Assembly (NCBI GenBank): GCA_033980235.1
Contig: CM067064.1
Location: 31,753,670-31,817,669, forward strand
DNA from: Diadema setosum
Lineage: Eukaryota > Echinodermata > Echinoidea > Diadematoida > Diadematidae
Reading direction: 5' to 3'
Length of the DNA stretch: 64,000 nt
Notes under the pieces: generated by a model
Told to the model about the DNA's origin: nothing
Seen by the model: only the letters and a program-made list of their open reading frames with translations
Databases searched by the model: none
Translations under genes and position numbers: made by a program
Part shown: one piece after another, positions 26,453 to 38,496 of the stretch
How positions within the stretch are numbered: the first letter of the stretch is position 1
Layout of the letters: the number at the start of each line of letters is the position of its first letter

Positions 26453-28573
26453 GGTATCAACATGCAGCATGTATAAAATTAACAAAGTCATGGACTGAAA
26501 CTAATAGAATGCCAAGGATGGCAAACAAAACAAATTCCATAACACACTCACTTATTTACGACAGACACCTATCTTTTTCATATTAGGCCAACATGTAAAC
26601 ATCCTATTAGTTTGTTATGATTACTATAAATAGGTATATTTCATATAACTGGATGGTTCAGTTTATGCACTACAAAAGAGACTGTAATATATTGATTTAA
26701 GATGCCTCCATGTCTATATATAATCAGGAACGACATATAGAAATACGGAGTTATTTCATCATAGATAATCTTGACATCTGGAATAGCATACATCACAAAT
26801 CATTTGTCACAAACTATTTGTCTTGTATCTCTACATACAACACAACTATTAAAGTAAAAGGCTGTGGTGATTTACTGTAGGCTTCGATTTTGAATAGCAT
26901 TTAATGTCATAATCTCACCATAACAAACATTTATTTGATTAAAAGAATGAACATATATAAAAGTTATATCACAATACCTATATCTGTAGAGACCAGGTTT
27001 GTGGGTATGTATTGTATAATTTATCCATATATTATAAAGCTCTTATTAATCTGATAAAATTATATCTGAAAATTAATTGTTGTATTTATACTCTCACATG
27101 TTGATAGTGTTTGGAAAGTTGAATTTTGGCAGTTTTATGATCCACTGGTAGGAGGAAAATATATGGCATTCAGTATAATTGTTCTACAGGCATTAGTATA
27201 AGTTAGTGGATCTTGTTTTGCTTGAAGAAAAAAATTGTCACGGTTTGTTTTAAATGAGATTTTTTACAGTTTTTTTTTCATCCCATGATCAAACTCCGTC
27301 TTTTCCTTGTACATGATTATCATAGATCTGTGTGAACAAAAGATTTTTTAAAATGCAAATCTCAGCTTTTGCTTTTCAAACCTGTAATCCGAGTGCCTTG
27401 CAGATGAATACAGAATTTGTGCACAGTCAGTTCCTTCAGTCTAAAAACTGTGATATATTGCATGTGCTTCTTTAGATTTGAAGTAAATGGAAATTTTGAA
27501 AAAAACAAGTTGGTTATTTCAGCCATTGAAAAGATGAACAAACTTTAATGGTCTGACTTCCTTGGACAGTGGAACAGAGCAGAACAAAAACAAATCAGGT
27601 TTTCTTCTGTCATTCCAATCTATTTCAAACTATCAGCAGGTAGATGTCAATCAAAAGGAAGGTCAATGTAAACCTTGGGAGTGTTGCAGTAGAATTACAC
27701 ACAATACGGTGCAACTTGGTACCTACATGTTAATGATGCATGTTGTTTGTCATTGCTTTGAATTTATTTAGCATGTATCATTTCAACAACAAAAAACCAT
27801 TTACACCAACTCCTTCACATGAATTATTTTTTTCTTACGATTTCTGTAAAAAAAAAAAAAAAAAATTATAGGAATTAATCTATACATATAATTCATAACT
27901 GTTGGTCCCCTTTACGAGCTTCTATTTGAAAGTTACATAACTCGGTGTAGTCTTCTACTCAGACTTGTATCAGATGATCCGTGACCCGTCACAGATGAAA
28001 AGCAAAGTGTTTCTTGAAAGCATGGGATTAGGTATATTCTTTTGTTTTTGCTACATGTTGTCAGAAAGCTGTGTTTTGCCCAACTCTCTTCGAAACATTC
28101 TGCAGTTGAGAATTTGTGATATGAAAGAATAAAGCAGGGGTAAATGCGTCCGCTAACATTCAATGAATTCCATGTGATTTTGGCCAGTCGATAGCTTCCT
28201 AACAGTCTCCAGTAAATAAGCCCCCTGGTCTTCCCTCTCGGCAAACACTAGTCATAGTATCAACCAAAGAACAAAACAAGAAGGAAAACTTCAGGGCAAC
28301 ACTCCATGAAACTTAAAACAGCAATCTACTGTTTTAAGCTATTGGAATCCTTTCATCTGATTGGCTAAGAATAAGTTTGTCAGTGAAAAATCACTGACAA
28401 AACCCTGTCTTTAAATCCAGAGAATAGTTTCTCGCTTTTATCATTGCATGTTTACACAGGAACATTTATGATAAAGTTCACCTCATTTTTGTGAAATTAT
28501 GTAATACTTCCCATTCTTAATTCAATATGTACCCACATCCAACCATGCTGTTACCTCATATCAGATCAAGTTT

Positions 28574-28595
28574 GGGGGGGGGGGGGGGGGGGGGG
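28574..28595 (+). repeat. Poly(G) run of 22
   Basis: An uninterrupted G22 tract preceded by TTT. It is the longest G run in the window and could form a quadruplex. Its exact length may be a sequencing estimate. Confidence 0.85.
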
Positions 28596-29878
28596 AATCT
28601 TGGTCTTTTCTCGGCAGAAGTAAGTATACCGGTAATACAAAGTACTGAAAGATTTTCAAGATCATTCCACTAGATATGCCAATATATTAAGGATTGTCAC
28701 AGCCAGCAGTTTATTTTGACTGTTGTTTTGTCTATGTGTCTTTGTCAAATAGAACAGATGTTTTTTTTTTTTTTTATTCATATTCGGCCAAACAGTGGCA
28801 ATATCGGCAATGCTGAAATTGAGGAGAGAATACTTTATGACTAAAAATTTGATTTTTGAGGGTTTTACCGGTGATTATGAATTTGTAATGCTATGTGAAT
28901 GCATTCTAATGGGATGATGAAGTGTGCTTGCAGTAATTCCTTGGATATATTATCAATTATTTGAATAAGTTTGTGTTACACCTGTTCCTATTAATTCAAC
29001 TTTATGACATCAATCTTCCAATTTTGCTGTAATTTTAATTTATTCAGTGAAGAGCGTTATTACTATTTCCTGACTTTTTATGTTAGCATTAAAAAGAAAG
29101 TTTGGTTTTTGAGGTTAACTGTGTTGATAATGCAGTGAAAAGTCTATATTCTATAATTACTTTTTTAAAAAGAATGTTTGAATCAGTTTTGCCACACCAG
29201 GCACCTTTTTTTTTTTCCATCATGCTGCCGTGTTTATCTGTGAATGGAGGAATGTGGGCCGATTCGATAAAGTTATCTAAGGGAGTGAGGCTGATAATTC
29301 TTGTGGTCCATCAAATGATACACATACAGCAATATTATACAGCATTTGATTCTTTTTCTGTGTGTGACTAACCAAATAATAATTATGTCCTATTTATGTC
29401 CTGTTGTTGTTATGCAGTACTGAGGTGTTGTAGATATTAGTTTCCAAAAATATTTTTGCAAAGATAGAATGAAAGCAATACCCACATTTCACAAAATCAA
29501 GAAGAATTGTAGGCAAAATAACAAAATCATACCGATATGTTGATGCTAAAGACAGTGATAGAGCATATAATCTCAATTGTGTGAACTCCTTGTGCATTTT
29601 GTTTTGTTGTTTTTGGGTTTTTTTTTTTTAAGACAGATTTTGCAGTCGGACATAAGGCACTTGAGACACATTGTAGTGCCATCATTTGAAAATCCATACA
29701 CACTCCAAGATTGAGATTGGGCTGTTTTAAGGCAGTCAAGAGTTTCTATGCAAGATGGAAAAGACTGAGTTACATACCAGCAGATTTCTTCCCAAAAGTG
29801 TTTTATATGGGTATAGCGTGGTTTATTCTTTCATCTTACAGCAAAGATGAGACTGAGCAGCAATGCAGGGAAAGCTAT

Positions 29879-29892
29879 GTTGCTATGGTAAC
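29879..29892. promoter_or_regulatory. RFX X-box-like motif
   Basis: GTTGCTATGGTAAC is one base away from the symmetric consensus GTTGCCATGGTAAC. No gene is recognisable nearby, so the match is isolated and may be fortuitous. Confidence 0.35.
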
Positions 29893-30059
29893 ACCAGGGA
29901 TGTGGTTGTCAGGTGAATGAGCAACACTGGTTAAGTCACAGCAAGAAATGGTGGAGAATAATGGTAGGTCTCACTTTTACAGAACTTTCTTATAGCAACA
30001 AGATGAACCATCAGCTTGTTGATGGCATGACAGGCAAAAAATGAAGTGGGGTGGGTTGT

Positions 30060-31110
30060 GCTCTACACTGATACCACCAGTTTGCTATGTTTTAAATAAG
30101 GGCAACTTATTATGGGATGTAACAAGACTGGACCAGAGTGAAGGTGCCCAAGAGACACATGCAGGATTTGTGAGGTCACACTTGCTTGACCATGTAGTCT
30201 GCCATTGGATGTACTGGTAGCTTTTTGCAGCAAGAGTGGACCAAGTGAGTTGGTAATGAGATGGTTGGACTGTGTAGCCCTCTTTTTTCCCCAGACAGGT
30301 AGCGGTGAAGGATGAATGGAGTTTGGAGTTTTATGGTCACAATGGTGTGATTAGTTTGCCATTAGATGTGCAGGTACATACGGTAGTTGGTTGTTAAGGG
30401 GACAAGATGGTCAGTGAGGTCATTAGCATGGCGGTTTTTATCGCCAGCACACAGGTGCAGTGAAAGGGACCGGAGTTTGTCACATTGGAAGGTCATATTG
30501 GTGTGACCAGTGTGCTAGTAGACGGGCATATCGCTTCTTTTTTTTGGGGGGGGGGGGGGTTGGGGGGAGGTGGAGTGATAGTGATTTTAGGGTGAAAGAG
30601 GCTAGATTGTCCAAAGATCGACAGTTGTGCAATATGCTTTGGATTGTGACATGATTGCTGTATGGCAATCACATGATGAGGCTACCTCCGTCCACACCTC
30701 TGGCCGAGACCAGGTCCTGTTCCTACTGGCAATCTTGTGGTCCAGATAAATGGTTCGGTAGTATGCTGGCAGGACAGCTAATGGCTTGTTTGTTGATTCC
30801 AATTGAAGCTTTTCTCTGTCAGATCTGCTTGCAACTGCATTTCCGGACATGTCGAAAGTGTGCATGACTTTCACTTAATATCACCCAGTGGCGCCTATTC
30901 CAGAAGTACAGATGACTAGTTGTTAATGCATCATGCCAGTTTATCTGTGGTAAATGTGAATATATACACGGTAGCTTTTTACAACCAGTGTGAAGAGAAT
31001 GTCAACAAAATGAAAGACTGCCAGGGATTGGGGAGCATTTTGTTTTGCAGGTCATCACACCAATAATGTCGGGACTTCATGCCATACACATGTGCAGTGA
31101 AAGAAATGAC
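30060..31110. repeat. Degenerate long-period repeat, about 155 bp
   Basis: Variants of a block reading GGTCA-CA-TGGTGTGA-CAG-TTGC-ATTAGATG recur near 30,080, 30,180, 30,335, 30,490 and 31,050, with spacing about 155 bp in the middle copies. A second shared block, GTGCAGTGAAAG, occurs near 30,457 and 31,092. Identity is low and the assignment was made by eye. The region is unusually rich in G on this strand. Confidence 0.4.
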
Positions 31111-33123
31111 CTTTCATGAAATTGCAAAAGCGTCATGCATGGTACTTCACTCCTTCTTCCAACCAATGTCAAATTAGGTTTTTCTTTTTCTTTTAATTTT
31201 TTGTTTTGCTTCTTCTTTTTTTTTTGGGGGGGGGGGGGGTCACAGAAATGCATATCATTAATGTGTTGTATTTGAAGGAAAGGAACCCTAATTTTTAATT
31301 TGTAAATGTGTGCTATATGTTGTATTGCTAACATGAAAATGTTGCAAATGAGAGCAATTTTTACCACTAAGTGTGTAAATACTCTCAAAGATTAAATACA
31401 CAAACACACAAACATATGCACACACTATGGAGAGCAATGCATATTGTATCCTCACAAGGGGGGCACATTGTGCTATAAAAGCTACCTGTCTGTAAGATGC
31501 AGAAGGGCACACAGATGTGTGCAGTAATGTCATTCTGCTTCTCTGCTTCCAGATATGACTAGAATAAGGCAATAAAGGTGAAAGCAGATGATCTCTGGCA
31601 TCAGTTGACTCAGAGAAGTGTCAACTTGCATGCATTATAACTCCACAAAGGCAGAAAGACTTAAAGGCTTTTATACCCGAAAATGACTTAACCCTTAAAA
31701 TATTGCTTAGAATTCCAGAGACTTGTATTGATTGTGTATTAACGTATCATCACATATCATCACTTATCAAGGCATAAAGTTACACTCTGAAAACATTCAA
31801 GATATACTCTGTATTGATAAACAAGCAATATATCATAATGTAGAGACGTAGGTATTGTGATGCTGGGCATATAGCATACAAGTTTACACTGTCATGTATC
31901 GCCACAATTGTAATTGTGTATTGGGTATACTCTTGAGGCTATTTATCTGTGTCTGGACACAGAATATATGTTTCCAACTGCTTTGAAAGCTGTCACAAGT
32001 TGAGTATAAAATATGCCATAAGCACTGGTTTGTGCTTATACATTTTGTTCCATTTTCAAAATAGTACATGTATGTGAATTTGCTTAGCAAGCCACAAAGT
32101 TCATCCAACTTCAAAGAATGCATTCTGTTGGTTGTTCCCCATCCTTTCTCCAGTTATGTTCAACAAGAAGGTTGTCAAATGAAACTGTAAGCCTGACATG
32201 ATCCATGCAAAGGCCAACCCGGAAAGGGAACACCAATGACACCATAAATAGTAATGTGGGACTATCGGTAGTCAAAAATCATTTGTGACCTTCTTGGGCA
32301 ATTAGGCAAAGATTTTTTTTTTTCTATGACTTTTTGACATCAATTTGAAATTTAAATTTGTTTGCTGGGTGAACTTTATTACTAAATACAAGACTTCAAT
32401 TTCTGGCTGTAGAATCTGTAGTCTGTTTTTCCAACAGAACTTACATGTCGGATGTGAAGAAGTTATATTCATTTTGAATAATCTGAAGACAGTTGTGCTA
32501 CCTTCCAGTCCAGTCCTTTCTTTTTCTTCTTCTTTCTTTCTTTCGCTCTTTTCTGCTTCGTTGAATGAATTCGGCTCGAGCGTTTCTAAACGGCTTCAAC
32601 TATTTATTCGGTGATTGTCACATTTCTATTAGTTGCCAGTGCAGATACAGGGTAATTTATACGAGGAATGTCAAATGTGCGTGATTGCTGCTGATTCTTT
32701 GTTGTTGTTGTTGTTGTTGGGTTGGTTTCTTTTGTTTTTGAGTGGCAGTATATGCTATGTATTCAAATATTATTGTGTGTATAATTTGAAAGGAGAAAAC
32801 AACAATATCCTGCATTTTATCATGTATATTTGGTAGTGAGAGAGTGTGTTTATAACATAACAAACATTGTATCCTCTTCCAAAATGCAAACTATAAAAGT
32901 AATAAAGGTATGTAGGCTGGAAAAAAAAAAGTCTTTTACAATGTGTTGCATTATTCATGTGTGCATGTGTAGTCTCTGTTGTCTACATTCTTTAATTTCA
33001 GCTTGTTCACTTCATTTCTTATCATAAAGTAGAATATAATACTTAAATCAAATGCTGATATTTCCTTTGGACTGTTAAGCCTTAATGCAAATCATGCCAG
33101 TCATTCCAAAGTGGAGGTAGTGA

Positions 33124-33128
<5 letters not shown>

Positions 33129-33177
<49 letters not shown>

Positions 33178-33373
33178 TTCAAGTTTGGGTCTGCCTGAAT
33201 CGCTATGACGTCTCCGTGGCCAAGCAGTTTAAGGCGTTGGTGTTCCATGCCGAATATCCGGGTTCGATTACCGGCGGAGACCAATTTTTTAACTCTTGCG
33301 CTTTTCCGAAAACGGAGAAACAATAAGAGGAATAATGATGTCAAAGCTACTCACCAATTTCTCTGCCTCATAC

Positions 33374-33440
<67 letters not shown>

Positions 33441-33470
33441 ATCTATATATATGTGTGTGTATATATATTA
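33129..33470. repeat. Two (TA)n microsatellites flanking a tRNA-like sequence
   Basis: (TA)n runs at 33,129-33,171 and 33,376-33,440 flank about 200 bp of unique sequence that includes the tRNA-like cloverleaf. The second run continues into TATC and TGTG variants. Confidence 0.9.
33210..33281 (+). tRNA. tRNA-like gene or tRNA-derived SINE head
   Basis: A 72-nt cloverleaf can be drawn. The acceptor stem GTCTCCG pairs perfectly with CGGAGAC. The D arm is GCCAAGCAGTTTAAGGC, a good box A. A five-pair anticodon stem TTGGT/GCCGA has two G-U pairs and the loop GTTCCAT. The T arm holds GGTTCGATTA, a good box B, with one mismatch in its stem. The trinucleotide at the anticodon position would be TCC, yet box A looks like a Leu/Ser-type tRNA, so identity is uncertain. 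CCA and T6, a Pol III terminator, follow directly. It could be a degenerate tRNA gene or a tRNA-derived retroelement head; no equivalent is seen in units 2 and 3. Confidence 0.5.
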
Positions 33471-34694
33471 TATAGTTTTTCATAATTTTTGGATGGCATT
33501 TATGTAATCACATTATGACATATTTGAAACAGAAAAGACTGAGATCAGCTTGTTTTCTTTTGTCACATCCACAAAACTTATGTGTGCATTAAAATGCAAT
33601 TCCAGACCATGTACAAGTTTGCTTTTGTATCAAAATCAATAATGTGAAATCAAATGAAGTGATTATGGTCCCATCAAAAGCATACCTCTAAAATAGAAGA
33701 GTTTTGTAAATATTATAGATTTGACATTTTCACAATAACAATGATATTATAAGGAACTGCTATGCAAATTAGATGAGCTGATGCCATTGCCTCAAAAGTC
33801 CCTCATTGACACATACACAGATTGCATTGATATGTTTTATATAAATGATATATATTTATATTTTACTTGAAATCAAAGAGGAACACTTTTATCCTACATA
33901 TTATTTAAAAAAAATAATGTGTTTGAATACCCTTGTATTGATGACGTTTGGAGAGAAAAGGGTTGTCATTGTGTAAACTATTAACCAAAACATGACTAGT
34001 GTGACATTTCTGTGCACAAACCAATTGGAAAATGTGTGTTGATGACATCATCACCTTACAGTGTCTAATTTGCATATATCCTTGTGATCACTGCCACTAT
34101 TTGTTAAAAGTGTGGGGAAACTTTAAATTCTCCAGTTTCAGTTAGATTTTCATGAAATTCTTGCCATTGTCAGTTTGATTTTACATGTTTTTTTTTAAGC
34201 AAGTGTATTCAAATAATGAGTAATAAATGTTTTATTTGAGGTCGAGACATCAAAAATTGCACAATTTAATAATTATCTTCGACATTAATAATCTCCAGGA
34301 TTACAAAGTATTACAGGGAACTATGACATTTATTACCATTCGTTGCTCTCGGAATGTAAAGAAAGAATTTTAGATCAAGTGACATTAAAATTCTCAAAGT
34401 TTATCTAAACCTCACCATAATTTTGAGCATTGCGGAACAGTATAGACACTGCATTTATACGCCCTGCCTAATGGCAATTAACTTTTATGTTTAGTTTAAT
34501 CAAACTAAATAGATCAGCGCAAATTTTAACAAATTCAACGGTTCGTCATTTGAAAAGAAGACTATTTTATATTCCTTGGCCGATTTCGTTCAAATTTTGC
34601 AAATGTCTAGTTTTACCATGGAAGCAATTCGAAATTAGTTGTTTTTGTTTTAGTTTGTTTGTTTTTACCCCCCTACAACTGCGCTGTTCGATTG

Positions 34695-34710
34695 CCACAT
34701 GGGGGCGCTC
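34695..34710 (+). promoter_or_regulatory. CTCF-like motif, unit 1
   Basis: CCACATGGGGGCGCTC closely matches the bilaterian CTCF core CCAC(C/T)AG(G/A)GGGCGC. It lies in a GC-rich block conserved in all three duplication units, about 6.6 kb upstream of receptor A. CTCF organises chromatin loops and insulators, so a site upstream of each receptor could separate the copies; this is inference. Confidence 0.5.
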
Positions 34711-34950
34711 TCACCGGTCCTCGTGGCTACGAGATTGGCTGTCAGGTAGCGTTGTTTCTACGCAACCATCATGGGACGATTTCTTCTCGCAGTAGGCCGT
34801 GGTGGTCCTTTCTATTTTTAGCTCTGATTTCCTTTGGGTTAATTTATTGATGATCATTCAGGATGTGTACATTGCAACGTTAATTTCAAATATTTAGCAA
34901 TAATAAAGTGAGCGATGCGACTTGTTTTGTTTGTTTGTTTGTTTTTTTAA

Positions 34951-35677
34951 TAAGCCGCGGTCATACTGGCGAAAGATCGAGAAGTTTAATGCAATCTAAA
35001 ATCCCGGTCACACAGCATTTTACGGCTTAATCAAGGCCAAAACACGTCAAAAATTGGTCTCCCGTGAAGCAGACGATGTTGTTCGCGTTGATGTCGAGTT
35101 TAAGACGAGCTACGGTCGATTTATAGACGTGGTAGGACGCGGGGGAAAATCTGAACGGCGTCGGACGCGGTGAAAAGCTTTTAACTGCTCAAAATTTTAT
35201 TCCGCGGACAACCACGGGCGGCACACGTGGTAAAGACGTGCAACACATGTGAAACACACGTGATAATCCGTGTTGATGATGATGATGATGATGAAACAGC
35301 ATTTGTATGGAGCCATTTATCTGTTAGAAACATTCAAAGGCAGTGATTAAAACTTGGGGAGACGCGGTAAAGACGCGAAAGTTTAGCGGTCTGTCACGGG
35401 CAGAGCACGATCATCTGACGCGTGTTACGCGTTGGTATCACGGGAAATAGCGTGTGTTTAGCGGCTTATATCGCTGACAAACGGATTTTTCCGCTGTGTG
35501 ACCGGGGCTTTAAGATCCCTAAGTTTACAGATCTCGAAGTTTTGCCAATGTGACCCCAAACTTTCCGCGAAATTTCTCGTGAAACTTTTCGTTAAACTTC
35601 TCGTGACACTTCCCTCTCTGGGATACTTCCCCACCCCCGCCTAACATCTCGATCTTGTGCCAGTGCGACCGCGGTTT
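34951..35677. mobile_element. MITE with about 28-bp TIRs containing a second element
   Basis: Left GCCGCGGTCATACTGGCGAA, followed by AGATCGAG, is mirrored by the right end CTCGATCTTGTGCCAGTGCG, followed by ACCGCGG. Comparison with unit 2, where TTTTTCTAC-TGGTAGTC runs directly into GGCGACTATTGC, shows that the whole block is an insertion specific to unit 1. A second TTAA-type element sits inside it. Confidence 0.8.
35000..35509. mobile_element. Nested TTAA-type MITE
   Basis: AATCCCGGTCACACAGC at the left is mirrored by GCTGTGTGACCGGGGCTT at the right. The right edge abuts TTAA and the left edge abuts CTAA, a plausible mutated duplicate. The interior is rich in ACGCG and CACGTG motifs and has a (GAT)n run near 35,275. 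It lies within the older element at 34,951-35,677. Confidence 0.7.
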
Positions 35678-35949
35678 ATGTAAAGTTAGCGACTATTGCA
35701 AATTCATATTTGTGGAATAAGATGACTACGGGCATATGTCATTTCTGTCTAAAGCGTGTGCCTTAGAATGCTGTTATTGGTTTAAAGAAACTAGTAAGGC
35801 CCTATTCATTATTAGCATTTGAAGCGATGAAGGGGTGTTCTAATTGAATCAGTTTTATCGAAGGCACTGCGCGGAGCTGTATAAAGATGGATCAAAATGA
35901 CTTGGCTTTAAGAAATGCTCCTGCCTTGCACATCACCTGTATTGACACA

Positions 35950-36106
35950 ATAGCGAGCTTTAGATCTGCGTCGCGAACGCTAGGAAAGACGACGCTAATG
36001 ACGCCAGCAACGGTGTTCTGCCCCTGCGCAAGACAACTGTTTCCATTGTCCAACTTGAGAGACTGCGTCGTCTTAGCGTCCGCGTCGCAGATATAAAGTC
36101 ACTATT
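35950..36106. repeat. AGCGAGCTTTAGATCTGCG MITE, unit 1
   Basis: Terminal inverted repeats of about 40 bp begin AATAGCGAGCTTTAGATCTG and are mirrored at the right by CGCAGATATAAAGTCACTAT, with CGCGAACGCTA opposite TAGCGTCCGCG further in. The same element is at the same relative position in units 2 and 3, so it inserted before the tandem duplication. Confidence 0.8.
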
Positions 36107-36445
36107 ATCACTGACGATAGCTTTATCCTCAACAATCACAATGTGACCTTGTATGACCTTGCATAGAGACCCAGAGATATGACGCATTAAAAGCTGCCTT
36201 GAATATTGTTTCTATTTATATGGAAATAAACGCGTACAGGTTACTTCCTTCAGTTCTACTGACAATCAGGCAAACAAATCCATAGTAATGCGGGGTCATA
36301 CAAAGAAGATAGAAATGTTTTCTTAAAGAAGATGTTGACATCCATCTCTTTTATTGTTGTTTGTGTCACGTAGGCCTCCCTAATCAAGGTTCAAGAGGAA
36401 GAATTACTCTTCGACTACATTCCACATTATCATCTTTTGTGCATA

Positions 36446-36446
<1 letters not shown>

Positions 36447-36508
<62 letters not shown>

Positions 36509-36515
36509 ATTTCAT
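36447..36515. repeat. (TA)n microsatellite
   Basis: About 65 bp of almost pure TA. It is absent from the matching place in unit 2 (near 52,355), so it arose or was lost after duplication. Confidence 0.95.
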
Positions 36516-37059
36516 GTATGATACAACCACGTCATGTACATTGCTGACGTGAGGATATGAATGCAGTGCGACAAAATAGATATAAATAATAAAAGCTATA
36601 TCTATAAGCTATTTATACTTTGGTAATGTTGTTGTAAGAATCACACAACGTTTCTTTCGAACTTCGAAGTGAAATCTCGGATACGTGTCAGATACACACA
36701 TTTCTATACCAACGGCGAAGGAAAAGGAACAGAAGGGACCAAGATTCGTTTGGGTCTCTTTAAAATGAAATCCACATCGTGTTCAAATTGGTTCGATTTA
36801 CAAGTGGGGGAAGGGGGGGGGGTGCGGTGGAGGAGAGCATCAGACATGACGTCATCATTTTTCAAGCAGCATGGGTCTGTGTTTGCGACTAATACATTCT
36901 TCGGTGAAAATCCCTTTATTTCTCTTATTTTGGGGTTGTTGTTGTTGTTGTTGTTGATGATGTTTTTGGTCCGTTTTGGATGAAGCTTCAACTATATTTG
37001 TTCGCCTGATTTCTCTTTATTTATCAACGTAAACGTGATAACAGTGTGTAATTTCACCT

Positions 37060-37068
37060 TTATTATTA

Positions 37069-37102
<34 letters not shown>

Positions 37103-37113
37103 CATTATTATTA

Positions 37114-37171
<58 letters not shown>
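37060..37171. repeat. (TTA)n microsatellite
   Basis: About 110 bp of TTA triplets with a few TCA interruptions. Unit 2 has only a short TTATCATCATTATCA counterpart near 53,022, so the tract expanded in unit 1. Confidence 0.95.
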
Positions 37172-37172
<1 letters not shown>

Positions 37173-37395
37173 TTGTCTGATGTAGTGTACAAAGGAATGA
37201 GGATCTGGAAACCTTCCAATTAAATTGTGAGCAAGCGGAGAAACTGTGCAGAAAACTGCGTTGTTTGGTCATAATCACGATAATCAGATTTGCACGTTTC
37301 TATCGGGGCAATTCAAGCACGGCAAGTGATGTTTACGTGCACCCATAGAATGGACGCCAAACGTCCTCTTCCGGACTCGGTGCTGTTTAACTTAA

Positions 37396-38496
37396 GGGCC
37401 TGTCAAGTCGTAAAGGCTGTGTCATACCTTTCCGGGCAAGCCTTGCGTGCGACTTGCGAAGAACAATTTTTACTACCCGGAGGTACCCGCAGATGACCCG
37501 CAGATGTAAGTAACTATATCTCACCCGTAGTCGCCCGGAGGTGCGCACGCAAATCTTGTTACCCGCAACCATGTTTAGGCTCTGTCACGTGCACCTTTCC
37601 GGGCAAGCTACGCGGGCTTGTTGCGTGTGAGGATTTTTCAGCATACTGGACAATTTCTGAGGGCGGACAAGGATTTGAGCGAGTCAGTGCATGTGTCTTA
37701 CTTGCTGGACGCGTTCTATTCAAGTTCTACTTGCGGGTATACTGTCTGACCTGTGTACCAGGCGCGTGGGGGCTGACAACTCGGTGAAGGAATTCCTCTG
37801 AAGGAATGGCAGAAGTCCCGCAGAATGTCATTATCTTGGCCGCATACGGGGACTGCGAATTGTACCTGCATGGGAGTTGCCTGCGAGGGGCTGCCGCCAA
37901 AGGCCTCCTACTGGCGTTCTGCGTGGACCTCTGTGGGCAATCCCAGCGACTCACCCGGAAAAAAAGTTTTGGTCATGTTCAAAACTTGGCTGCGGGTAAA
38001 TCGGACTTGCGTGCACACCTCCGGGCAACTACTGGCGAGATACGCGCTAGGTACTGTCAGGTGCGGACCAACTGCGGAGAGTTCCGAGTAGCAAATTTGT
38101 TTCCCCACAAGTCAACCCCCAAAACTTCCCTAGATACGGTATGACAAGGCCTTGAGCATGCTCAAAAATTGTTCCGAGTGAGTCATGGGGGTTCGCTAGC
38201 AGAGGTACACGCAGAACACCAGTAGGATACCCTTACCGGCAGCATCTCGCATCAACGCAGGTACTTCGCAGTACCCGCAAGTCGCCCGTAACAGAAAACA
38301 AATCGGTTTCAAAGCTCTCACGCAGGTCACACGGAATACACGCAGGTAGAAGGTAAGTAGCACGCGTCTAGCAGGTTAGACACAATTGCGAAACTCGCAA
38401 ACATTCTTGTACGCCCAAGGAAAATTCTCCTGCGTGCTGGAAAATCCCTACTCACAACAAGCCCGCGTAGCTTGCCCGGAAAGGTGTGACACGGCC
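37396..38496. mobile_element. 1.1-kb non-autonomous TTAA element, unit 1 only
   Basis: TTAA occurs at 37,392-37,395 and again at 38,497-38,500, and unit 2 has an uninterrupted match across this point (near 53,258). The right terminus, read inward on the other strand, is GGCCGTGTCACACCTTTCCG followed by GGCAAGCTACGCGGGCTTG. The left end contains this terminal sequence twice, near 37,410 and again at 37,576 where it matches over about 55 bp. The interior is rich in CCCGCA and ACCCGC motifs. No transposase is encoded. It fits a piggyBac-type MITE with a duplicated or nested left end. Confidence 0.8.

Larger units (their letters stand above)
13459..32429. other. 19-kb stretch without recognisable genes
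   Basis: The first few hundred bases are probably 3' UTR of the claudin-like gene; an ATTAAA poly(A)-type hexamer lies at 13,799. Beyond that I see no exon with recognisable protein features and no RNA gene. The longest open frame is an unsupported 154-codon minus-strand frame at 13,832-14,296. The stretch holds foldback elements, a minisatellite, homopolymer junctions and simple repeats, which are listed separately. Confidence 0.55.

Noticed and set aside
36992..37223. Poly-isoleucine open frames on both strands
   Set aside because: Translation of the (TTA)n microsatellite.
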